NCBI GenBank assembly: GCA_937949725.1
Contig: CALECT010000115.1
Span: 1 to 47,854, forward strand
Length of the DNA stretch: 47,854 nt
Direction: 5' to 3'
DNA from: an uncultured Pseudanabaenaceae cyanobacterium
GTDB lineage: Bacteria > Cyanobacteriota > Cyanobacteriia > PCC-9006 > JAAUQQ01
In this document: piece after piece, positions 41,161-47,854 of the stretch
Layout: each line of letters begins with the position of its first letter
Numbering within the stretch: the first letter of the stretch is position 1
Notes under the pieces: model-generated
What the model was told of the DNA's origin: nothing
The model's database searches: none
Seen by the model: the letters and a program-made list of their open reading frames with translations, nothing else
Position numbers and translations under genes: made by a program

Positions 41161-41259
41161 ATGGCTGAGGTGAAGCCAAGCTTTGAGATCACAGCCATTC
41201 TTGTTCTCTTGTTGTTGGGACTGTGTGTCATCTGCTCTGCTCAAGGTGAATCCCCCTGA
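41161..41259 (+). CDS. possible 32-residue single-span membrane peptide
   Basis: ATG 41161 opens a 32-residue frame: MAEVKPSFEI, a hydrophobic segment TAILVLLLLGLCVICSA, then QGESP. Such sizes are normal for photosynthetic complex subunits, and a weak likeness to PetM's C-terminal QG-acidic end exists, but I cannot assign it. No ribosome binding site is obvious. Confidence 0.3.
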   Translation: MAEVKPSFEITAILVLLLLGLCVICSAQGESP

Positions 41260-41350
41260 GCCTGTTGAGCAGCATCGAAGGCAACGACTGATATCGGGTT
41301 GGCAATTAATAGATGACATTGCGATGTCGTGACAGTCTATATCCTTAGAT

Positions 41351-41406
41351 TTTTTGCATCAATTAAAGATGCAAAAAGCCAAACCCTATTAGTCCTGGTT
41401 TGGCTT
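41351..41406. terminator. two adjacent hairpins, terminator-like
   Basis: TTTTTGCATC (41351-41360) pairs with GATGCAAAAA (41368-41377). AAGCCAAACC (41376-41385) pairs with GGTTTGGCTT (41397-41406). They share the two bases AA. The first has T/A runs on both sides and could terminate either strand, for example after the peptide frame at 41161. Confidence 0.6.
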
Positions 41407-41533
41407 GATTGAACTTAGGGACTTCCTAGTCAGAAAGCATCTGAAGTCAAACAGTTCTATGGTCGGCTATAGATAGCCCCTCATAAACAGACGGACCAGG
41501 GCAAACAACAATCACCGCCCCCTAGGCCAACCG

Positions 41534-41678
41534 CAGGGGCGGGTTTAGCTAAAAAGCAGCGCTTCCTCAATCCACCTCCCAATCAAAACCCGCCCTGGCT
41601 ACATGCAATAGCCAGGGCGGGTTTTGACTTTTGAGTTTGTGAGGAGGTTTACAGTTGCTGGCTGAACCCGCCCTTACG
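41534..41678. repeat. two GGGCGGGTTT repeat units in inverted arrangement
   Basis: Unit 1 starts CAGGGGCGGGTTTAG and ends TCAAAACCCGCCCTGG (41534-41597). Unit 2 starts CCAGGGCGGGTTTTGA and ends GAACCCGCCCTTACGG (41612-41678). Between them 41583-41601 and 41609-41627 form a perfect 19-bp stem with a 7-base loop. The units share the ends of the repeat found inside the DUF5682 gene. Confidence 0.75.
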
Positions 41679-41812
41679 GTCTGGGGATGGGGCAGGATCA
41701 TGGATCGTGATCTTGGAGTTTGTGGGGGATGAAGCGGAACCGATCGCCGATGCATTGGAGGCGGCTGTAGCCGAATGGCATTCACTGACCTGTTTTCAGA
41801 TTAGCTTTAAGT

Positions 41813-42379
41813 CTACTTACGACTGCGCTTACTTTTCAGATATTGCGCGACTAAGCGAGATGCTTTAGCAGCTTTGACTTTGCGATACTTGGTTTTACCA
41901 ATCATCATCGATGGTCCCTTACTGCACTTGCCCATGCAACCTGAACTTTTGATCGAAATTTCCTTGTTAAACTTGCGATCGCCCGCAACCTTCTGAAGTT
42001 GCTTTAGGACAGCTTTGCCACCACGCTTGCGACAATTAGATTTCTGGCAGACTAAGACTTTCACAGGTTTAGACTTTCCTTGGAAAGAAGATTTAGACTT
42101 TTTTTTTGGCTCACCGCAGCGAGAAAGACTGTGGGCCTTGAGCTTGAGCCCCTTCTTGCAATCCACCTCCTGCAAGCCTGAAACTCTCATCCAGTCCCCG
42201 ACTTGGAGATTTCCATCTAGGGCTGCTCGCAATAAATCATCCCGAGCACCACTGCTGAGTTTAAGACGATATTCGTCATGCCCCTGCTGAAGGTGAACCC
42301 GATATATTTTGTGGCCCTTGAGCTCATAGCCCAAGAATTGCCCAACCACACAAAAGCTCGATGCATTAGAGTGGCCCAT
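41813..42379 (-). CDS. thioredoxin-fold 2Fe-2S ferredoxin-like protein
   Basis: 188 residues. The C-terminal half (from about 107) is a NuoE/thioredoxin-like ferredoxin domain with the four ligands C111, C116 (VCQKSNCRKRGG), C148 and C152 (SSGCMGKCSKGPSMMI). The N-terminal half (FCVVGQFLGYELKGHKIYRV and KLSSGARDDLL) is a separate small domain found with it in cyanobacteria. Very basic overall (C-terminus KSKRSRK). It probably carries electrons or senses redox; partner unknown. AGG lies about 12 bases before ATG 42379. Confidence 0.85.
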   Translation of the reverse strand: MGHSNASSFCVVGQFLGYELKGHKIYRVHLQQGHDEYRLKLSSGARDDLLRAALDGNLQVGDWMRVSGLQEVDCKKGLKLKAHSLSRCGEPKKKSKSSFQGKSKPVKVLVCQKSNCRKRGGKAVLKQLQKVAGDRKFNKEISIKSSGCMGKCSKGPSMMIGKTKYRKVKAAKASRLVAQYLKSKRSRK

Positions 42380-42508
42380 GGAAGAAAACCTGACGCAAAG
42401 ATAACCAAATCTGATGGAGAAGCTGATTTAGGGGCATGAACTGAGGAGCCCGTATGCAACCCCATGCTCAGCTTGACTGAACAGTATGCTGATACAGGCA
42501 ATGAGGCT

Positions 42509-42676
42509 TTAGTGGAGATGACGCCGTTCTTTACGCCATTGCCAGGATGTCCAAAGAACCCACATGGCAAAGGGCACAAACAATATAGCGACTAGCCAAG
42601 TTGCACTGTCAGGTTGACCAGGAGGTGAAGCCTTAGCAACAAAAACTGGAGACTGGATAGTGGAAATTGGAGTCAT
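42509..42676 (-). CDS. 55-residue single-span membrane protein
   Basis: ATG 42676 to TAA 42509-42511. The sequence has a soluble N-terminus (MTPISTIQSPVFVAKASPPG), one membrane segment (TWLVAILFVPFAMWVLW) and a basic C-terminus (WQWRKERRHLH), giving N-out, C-in orientation. Codon use and the positive-inside pattern make it a plausible gene. Cyanobacteria encode many such small subunits of thylakoid or respiratory complexes, but I cannot name this one. It lies 130 bp upstream of the ferredoxin-like gene on the same strand. Confidence 0.55.
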   Translation of the reverse strand: MTPISTIQSPVFVAKASPPGQPDSATWLVAILFVPFAMWVLWTSWQWRKERRHLH

Positions 42677-43921
42677 AGTAAACAATGCTCAGGAGAACGT
42701 CGCGAAAGCACAATTGAATGACATGAAAACCAAAGCTCAGATAAATCATCTGGCTATTGACCAACAGTTTCAACAAGAGTGTAAGTCAATCCAACTGATT
42801 AAAGGCTGAGATTGACTTAGGAAAATGCCTGCTCATTCTCGCAAAACTTCTGAAAGTGGGTAGCTGCATGATGGAGCTGAAGTACACAAGCTAGAGCGGG
42901 AGAGCAATTCAAGCCTATGACACTAGTTGTCAATAAGATTCGATGGCTAAAGCATAAAGCTAATTGAGAAGTCCTGTCAAGTAGAAAATGTTGCAATTGC
43001 TTACGCGAATGATGTAGCCGAATGATCTCCGGTCTACTTTCGTGAAAACTCCTGTGGACATTGGCCTTAAGCCGTTGCAGGAGCGCAACTTAAGCTGCTG
43101 AGATAGATAGCGGCTACTGCTAATACCGTGGAGCATATTGCTCTTTTGTGACAAAGCCTCGCTATTTTTTGTGAACTGCTCTCACTTATTCTGTCGGGAT
43201 GAATGCAGAGCTTCTTTCAACCTTGCCTAAGGTCTCTTTCTCTGAACAGCCTCTGGAGCGCAAGGCCAATACTGATAATTGTTTGGGCCAAGTTTGGCGA
43301 GCCTCGCTCTGTTTACTAGTGACAAAGCATTTCAAGAAGGGGATGCTAGGCAATGAGAGGTTTACGCTTTCCAGTGGATGTCCTAATCCGTAGTAGATGT
43401 CAGCGAACTTTGGCGGACTGAGACAGAAGATCTATGGAGCTCCGTTGCTTCGTCCGAAATCAACTAGCGCATTGCTGAGAATCATCATTTCCCCAGCAAT
43501 CTAGGGTTTAGCTGCTTGAGGCAGGCTAGAGAGTTGTGATTTACCACCCCAACGCCAGTGAACTCAGCACAACTCTCCACGGATGAGTTTTCTGTAGCTA
43601 GTGGCGGTTTTACGACGGCTCCGTGGATGTGAAGTTGGGGCTCAGAGATAGTCTCACCCCAAAAAATCTGGAATTTCAGCCAGCCATATTAGTGTGTGCA
43701 TCTCTCCAAGCGCCATGTGCATGTGTTTAGAGATGTGATTATCTCGCTTGGATAGCAGGCTCAAGGAAAACGTAGAAGCGCGATCCCATGCAAGAAATGC
43801 AAGCCTCCCATGACCTTTGAGCCCCCTTGCTGGAAAGACTTTGCCCGGATCGGGTAGACCCCGGCTCCAAAATCACCGAAGATAGTCCAAAGGTTCATAT
43901 TGAACAATTGTTAAGTTCACT
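42677..43921. other. 1.2-kb non-coding region upstream of the transketolase-like gene
   Basis: No convincing gene; the 64-codon frame at 43199 has no recognised motif. Two adjacent stems could form a structured RNA: GAGAGTTGTG (43529-43538) with CACAACTCTC (43568-43577), and CCACGGA (43577-43583) with TCCGTGG (43620-43626). The promoter of the transketolase-like gene should lie in the last 200 bp. Confidence 0.4.
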
Positions 43922-43975
43922 GTGAACCGCGTCTTGAAGACGCAGACGACCTCAAATTTAGGAGATATCAAAGCT

Positions 43976-45889
43976 ATGGGTCTTGACCTCGGCACTTTCC
44001 CGATCGATTTGAACCAGTACAAATCCGTCTCGCTCGATCCCTCCGTGGCAGCCTTGACCAACGAGCAGCGGGAAGCGCTGAAGGCCAATATCCAGCTTTG
44101 CCGTGATGCCCTTGTGTTCTTCACGGCTACCGGCGCAGCTCGCGGCGTGGGTGGCCACACTGGCGGTCCCTACGACACTATCCCCGAGGTGATGATCCTC
44201 GATGCGCTCTTCAAGAGCCAGCCCGACAACTACATTCCCACCTTCTTTGACGAAGCGGGACACCGTGTGGGTACCCAGTATTTGATGTCCACTTTGGCTG
44301 GTGACTTGCCCGCTGAGCAGCTGATGCAGTATCGCGCTGCTAACTCCAAGCTGCCCGGTCACCCCGAGCTTGGCCTCACTCCCGGCGTTAAGTTCAGCTC
44401 CGGTCGCCTCGGTCACATGTGGCCCTACGTCAATGGCGTCGCCCTGGCGAACCCTGGCAAAGTTGCTTTCTGCCTAGGCTCCGATGGCTCCCAGCAAGAA
44501 GGTAACGATGCTGAGGCGGCTCGCCTCGCCGTGGCTCAGCAAATTAACGTCAAGCTACTCATTGATGACAACGACGTCACCATCGCCGGTAATCCTTCTA
44601 AGTACCTGGGTGGTTACAGCGTCAAGAAGACCCTGGAAGGTCACGGTCTCAAGACCAATGAGTGCAACGGCGAAGACATCGATGCGCTTTACGCCTGCAT
44701 TTGCGAAGCCATCAGCACCCCCGGCCCCTTCGCTGTGATCATCAAGCGCCCCATGTGCCCCGGCATTGAAGGTCTAGAAGGCTCCAACCACGGCCACGAT
44801 GTGATTTCCGTGCCTGCAGCTATCACCTATCTAGAGTCGAAGGGTCACCCCAAAGCCGCTGAGATTCTCAAGAACACCGAGAAGCCCAGCAACGACTACG
44901 AATTCATCGGTGCTTCTAAAGAGCAGGGCTCCAACCGTAACGTCTTCGGTCAAGCGGTCGTTGAAGTCCTCGGCGGCATGAGCGAGCAAGAGCGCAAGGA
45001 CAAGGTCCTCGTAGTCGATAGCGACCTGGAAGGCTCCTGCGGTCTGGTTCATATCCGCAATGCTTACCCTGAAGTCTTCATTAGCGGCGGCATTCAGGAG
45101 CGCGGCAACCTCTCCGCAGCAGCGGGCTTCGGCATGGAAAAAGGCAAGCAAGGCATCTTTGCAACCTTCAGTGCCTTCTTGGAAATGTGTATTTCCGAGA
45201 TCACCATGGCTCGCCTTAACAACTCCAACCTGCTGTGTCACTTCTCCCACGCTGGCATCGATGACATGGCAGACAACACCTGCCACTTCGGTATCAACAA
45301 CATGTTTGCCGACAACGGTTTGGATGATGGTTACCCCACCAACCTCTACTTCCCCGTCGATGCCAACCAGATGACCGCTTGCGTTAAGTCGGTTTTCAAC
45401 GACCCCGGCCTACGCTTCATCTTCTCCACTCGCTCCAAAGTGCCCATGGTGCTGGACGAGAACGGCAACGACTTCTTCGGCGGCGACTATAAGTTTGTCT
45501 CCGGCAAAGATGATGTGATTCGCGAAGGCGATGCGGGCTACATCGTTGCCTTTGGTGATGCGGTTTACCGTGCACTGGATGCGGTTGAGCGCCTCAAGAA
45601 GGATGGCATCAACGTGGGCCTAATTAACAAGGGCACCTTGAACGTGGTGGACGAAGAGACCATCGCCAAGATTGGTAAGTCTCCTTTTGTCATCACCGTT
45701 GAGCCCTTCAACAAGCGCACTGGCTTGGGTAGCCGCTTTGGCACTTGGTTGCTGGAGCGTGGCCTCACACCTAAGTTCGCGAGCCTCGCCACCCATGAAG
45801 AAGGCTGCGGCGGTCTGTGGGAACAGTATCCTCACCAGGGTATTGACCCCGTGGGCATCATGAACAAAGTGAAGGAATTGGTTGGTTAA
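43976..45889 (+). CDS. transketolase-like thiamine-diphosphate enzyme
   Basis: 637 residues. ThDP-binding segment LGSDGSQQEGNDAEAARLA with LLIDDNDVTIAG, preceded by SGRLGHMWPYVNG; pyrimidine-domain glutamate in GGIQERGNLSAAAGFGM; C-terminal transketolase domain VGLINKGTLNVVDEE and VTVEPFNKRTGLGSRF. Classic transketolases have a GLGEDGPTHQP loop; here the same place reads HAGIDDMADNTCHF, so substrate use probably differs. Codons are strongly biased (C-ending Ala, Gly, Leu, Asn), which indicates high expression. AGGAG lies 11 bases before ATG 43976; an extension to GTG 43922 is less likely. A double-palindrome terminator follows. Confidence 0.85.
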   Translation: MGLDLGTFPIDLNQYKSVSLDPSVAALTNEQREALKANIQLCRDALVFFTATGAARGVGGHTGGPYDTIPEVMILDALFKSQPDNYIPTFFDEAGHRVGTQYLMSTLAGDLPAEQLMQYRAANSKLPGHPELGLTPGVKFSSGRLGHMWPYVNGVALANPGKVAFCLGSDGSQQEGNDAEAARLAVAQQINVKLLIDDNDVTIAGNPSKYLGGYSVKKTLEGHGLKTNECNGEDIDALYACICEAISTPGPFAVIIKRPMCPGIEGLEGSNHGHDVISVPAAITYLESKGHPKAAEILKNTEKPSNDYEFIGASKEQGSNRNVFGQAVVEVLGGMSEQERKDKVLVVDSDLEGSCGLVHIRNAYPEVFISGGIQERGNLSAAAGFGMEKGKQGIFATFSAFLEMCISEITMARLNNSNLLCHFSHAGIDDMADNTCHFGINNMFADNGLDDGYPTNLYFPVDANQMTACVKSVFNDPGLRFIFSTRSKVPMVLDENGNDFFGGDYKFVSGKDDVIREGDAGYIVAFGDAVYRALDAVERLKKDGINVGLINKGTLNVVDEETIAKIGKSPFVITVEPFNKRTGLGSRFGTWLLERGLTPKFASLATHEEGCGGLWEQYPHQGIDPVGIMNKVKELVG

Positions 45890-45911
45890 ACAACTTGTTG
45901 ACCAAAGCAAG

Positions 45912-45941
45912 AAGTCAGACTTTTCTAGAAAAGTCTGACTT
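45912..45941. repeat. perfect 30-bp palindrome after the transketolase-like gene
   Basis: AAGTCAGACTTTTCT followed by its exact complement, 22 bp after the stop. As RNA it forms a near-complete stem. It may protect the 3' end or work with the next hairpin. Confidence 0.8.
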
Positions 45942-45957
45942 CTGAGAAGAAAGTGAT

Positions 45958-45993
45958 AAAAAAGCAACTTGCCTTAAGGCAAGTTGCTTTTTT
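45958..45993. terminator. strong bidirectional intrinsic terminator
   Basis: A 36-bp perfect palindrome, AAAAAAGCAACTTGCCTT and its complement, with T-runs on both strands. It separates the convergent transketolase-like and PTPA-CTERM genes. Confidence 0.93.
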
Positions 45994-46020
45994 CTGTGAG
46001 GTATAACACTCGTATGAGTT

Positions 46021-46656
46021 CTAGGCGGCTGATAGTAGATTGTCTTGTTGCTTTTTACGCTTGCGCACAACGCTCATGCCAAAACCAATCAACCCAGGCA
46101 AGAGTGCTGGAGTTGGTACTGCTTGAGTTTGGGTAAAGATAGCATACGAAGTCGTCGGAGCTGTTTGAGAGCCAGACTCTGTCACAGCGACCGCTGCAAA
46201 ATTACTCCTCACCCAATCATCGCCATCATAACTACCCAGCTTATTGAGTACCTCTGAATCTCCATTTTGGAGTAGGTAAGGTACTAGGTAAGCATTTCGC
46301 TGGGTTGCACCAAAACCTTGATTGGTATTGCCATTGTTGTTGAGCCCCTCTCCAAATTCAAGACCATTTACTGAAGTAATGTCCAAAACGGAATTGATTG
46401 CATCTACAGCAGCATCGGCACCTGCTTCATTTCCTAAGAAGAATGGATTATTACCACCATAGGCACCATTGAAATTAGGAGTTCGGAAATTAACATCAAA
46501 GATGCCGTAGCCAGGAATGGAAAGATCTGTAATAGAGCTTAGAATGCTACTGCCACCATTAAAGTCAGGTGTCGCTGATTGAGCGACCTCTGCAGTTGCA
46601 ATAACACTGGTTGCAACTGCTCCTGCCAAGAGGGCTGAGTGTAAACGAGTTGCCAT
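46021..46656 (-). CDS. PTPA-CTERM (PEP-CTERM-like) sorted surface protein
   Basis: 211 residues. An N-terminal signal peptide (ALLAGAVATSVIATAEVAQSA, split near AQSA-TPD) is followed by a Gly/Asn-rich mature part (FNGAYGGNNPFFLGNEAG). The C-terminus has the sorting tripartite signal: VPTPALLPG motif, a short hydrophobic segment LIGFGMSV and a basic end VRKRKKQQ. Cyanobacterial proteins with this signal are processed by an exosortase and anchored at the surface or in sheath. I chose ATG 46656 because GAGGA sits 8 bases upstream. Function of the middle is unknown. Confidence 0.85.
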   Translation of the reverse strand: MATRLHSALLAGAVATSVIATAEVAQSATPDFNGGSSILSSITDLSIPGYGIFDVNFRTPNFNGAYGGNNPFFLGNEAGADAAVDAINSVLDITSVNGLEFGEGLNNNGNTNQGFGATQRNAYLVPYLLQNGDSEVLNKLGSYDGDDWVRSNFAAVAVTESGSQTAPTTSYAIFTQTQAVPTPALLPGLIGFGMSVVRKRKKQQDNLLSAA

Positions 46657-47309
46657 GAGAAAATCCTCATTCTGATTATGGATATTACGTAACCGGAACC
46701 AGAAGCGTTTTAGCTCCAAGAGAGCTAAAACGCTGGCAGATGACAGGCCTGACGAACCTGATGGGCTTCAACAAGGGACATTAAGAGCTCCCCAACCGAA
46801 CGAAAGCCTCTTTTTCTCTATAGATAATACTCCCTTTAATTGTTCGATATAGTACACAGAGATCTAAGTAAACATGTTTTTTATACAATGCAAGGAAATC
46901 GGCATTATATAAAAAGTTGAGATGAACTCCAGTCTCATTATTCTTAAGAAAATATCAAGAAAAGACAAAAACATTGCATTCTAAGAGACTCAAGCAACGA
47001 TTCTTGTCGCACAGGCGTAAAAAACTAGTATTCATCAGCATATTGGCGTAGCACGACTTCAGCCCAAATACTGAGATAGAGCTAGAAATTCGATTTATGA
47101 GCCTCTGCCGCTAACTAGTCCAAGTTTCAGCTTCCCAATCAGCTGTTTGTCGGTGGCTGAAGACTAAAGATTTTTCTATGACGGCGTTAGGGCGATCGCC
47201 TCACCCCAATATTCCCTCACACTGCATCCAGTTAGTTCTGCCACGCGTATTAGTTCTTAGAACAAATGTGAGGGGTCGAGATGGTTCAACATCAGTGGTG
47301 GGGTAACCG
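46657..47309. other. intergenic region between divergent genes
   Basis: About 650 bp, A/T rich between 46810 and 47000. It must carry the promoters of the PTPA-CTERM gene (leftward) and sigma-factor gene (rightward). GGCGATCGCC (HIP1) at about 47191. No gene recognised. Confidence 0.35.
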
Positions 47310-47854
47310 ATGCCGAGGCTAACAACCCTAGCAATGGATGCGATCGCCAATCTTGTGACCCAACATCAAACCGACGAGCAACTGATCGAAGCCTTGAAGG
47401 CTGGGCAGACCGAAGCTTTAGGTGAGATCTACGATCGCTATACCAGCCTCGTCTACAACCTGGCACTACGGCTACTGCGCAATGCCAATGAAGCAGAGGA
47501 CCTCACCCAGGAAATTTTTATCGCCCTGCCCCGACTTTTCGATGGCAAACGAGGCAGCTTGGGCACATTTTTATCTATGGTGACGCGATCGCGAGCCATC
47601 GACCGCATCCGAAAACGCAATAACCGGAGACAGATATTAACCCGCTGGCAAAACTGCTTGAGCCCCACGGCGACCGCCTCCATTCCCTTTGAACAGGCTG
47701 CCATGGCAGAGCGCCGTGACCAGGTGCAGCAGGCTTTGGCCCAACTCCCCGAGAAGCATCGCCGGATTTTAGAGTTAAGTTACTACGAAGGCTTAAGTCA
47801 ATCAGAAATTGCCCAGCATCTGGACGTCCCCTTGGGGAGCGTCAAGTCTTGGGC
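47310..47854 (+). CDS. ECF-type RNA polymerase sigma factor, 3' end outside window
   Basis: 181 residues visible. Region 2 is LGEIYDRYTSLVYNLALRLL followed by EAEDLTQEIFIAL (the D-x-x-Q-E-x-F core) and LGTFLSMVTRSRAIDRIRKRNN. Region 4 is LAQLPEKHRRILELSYYEGL then SQSEIAQHLDVPLGSVKSW, running into the edge. It resembles the cyanobacterial SigG-type ECF factors that respond to envelope or oxidative stress; the subgroup is not certain. A GGGG stretch 6-8 bases before ATG 47310 supports this start, and an in-frame stop lies just upstream. Confidence 0.93.
   Translation, partial: MPRLTTLAMDAIANLVTQHQTDEQLIEALKAGQTEALGEIYDRYTSLVYNLALRLLRNANEAEDLTQEIFIALPRLFDGKRGSLGTFLSMVTRSRAIDRIRKRNNRRQILTRWQNCLSPTATASIPFEQAAMAERRDQVQQALAQLPEKHRRILELSYYEGLSQSEIAQHLDVPLGSVKSW

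Noticed and set aside
43199..43393. 64-codon frame upstream of the transketolase-like gene
   Set aside because: No ribosome site or recognisable motif; not annotated as a gene.

Overview
This is a cyanobacterial chromosome segment. The palindrome GCGATCGC (HIP1) recurs throughout. Typical cyanobacterial families are present: an ethylene-receptor-type sensor kinase, RTX proteins, a PTPA-CTERM protein, a DnaG-like Toprim protein and an agmatine deiminase / N-carbamoylputrescine amidase pair. GC content is moderate, intergenic regions are long, and remnants of mobile DNA are common. A Leptolyngbya-like filamentous cyanobacterium would fit, but this is a guess from gene style and not a taxonomic call.

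Layout. 1-5.8 kb: transposase remnant, SH3-domain membrane protein, queA, FAD-dependent amine-oxidase-like protein, small membrane protein, NUDIX hydrolase. 5.8-12.4 kb: a two-gene unit (small protein plus HD alarmone-type hydrolase), then a primase-like Toprim gene cut near its 3' end by a complete 4401-bp IS1595-type transposon (7884-12284; 24-bp perfect terminal inverted repeats; 8-bp target duplication TTTCCAAC). Besides its transposase the transposon carries two cargo modules. One is a leftward operon of an unrecognised possible RNase H-fold protein, a Ser/Thr protein kinase and a small acidic protein. The other is a rightward Panacea-domain / MazF-PemK-like toxin-antitoxin pair. This is the most interesting part of the window.

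12.7-18.6 kb: fatty-acid desaturase, a small MITE touching its stop codon, a Coq4-like gene with a decayed second copy, a Uma2 endonuclease remnant between the two copies, then a two-gene signalling unit (ethylene-binding histidine kinase followed by REC-PAS-GGDEF-EAL). 18.6-26.9 kb: a DUF5682 protein with a palindromic intergenic-type repeat embedded twice in its reading frame, a second NUDIX gene, a small protein, two paralogous RTX proteins and a SWIM zinc-finger protein. 27-35.5 kb: alpha/beta hydrolase, methyltransferase, MOSC protein, an orphan RiPP-like precursor with a lasso-type leader, an S9 prolyl-oligopeptidase-family peptidase and a small GIY-YIG-like protein.

35.5-40.2 kb, leftward genes: aguB and aguA (agmatine to putrescine), an SDR oxidoreductase, a Crp/Fnr regulator and an alpha/beta hydrolase whose serine nucleophile is replaced by glycine. 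40.2-47.9 kb: gene-poor, repeat-rich stretches around a thioredoxin-fold 2Fe-2S protein, a 55-residue single-span protein, a highly expressed-looking transketolase-like enzyme with a strong double-palindrome terminator, a PTPA-CTERM surface protein and an ECF sigma factor cut by the window edge.

All calls come from reading the sequence. No database search was run, and family names rest on motifs described in each entry.
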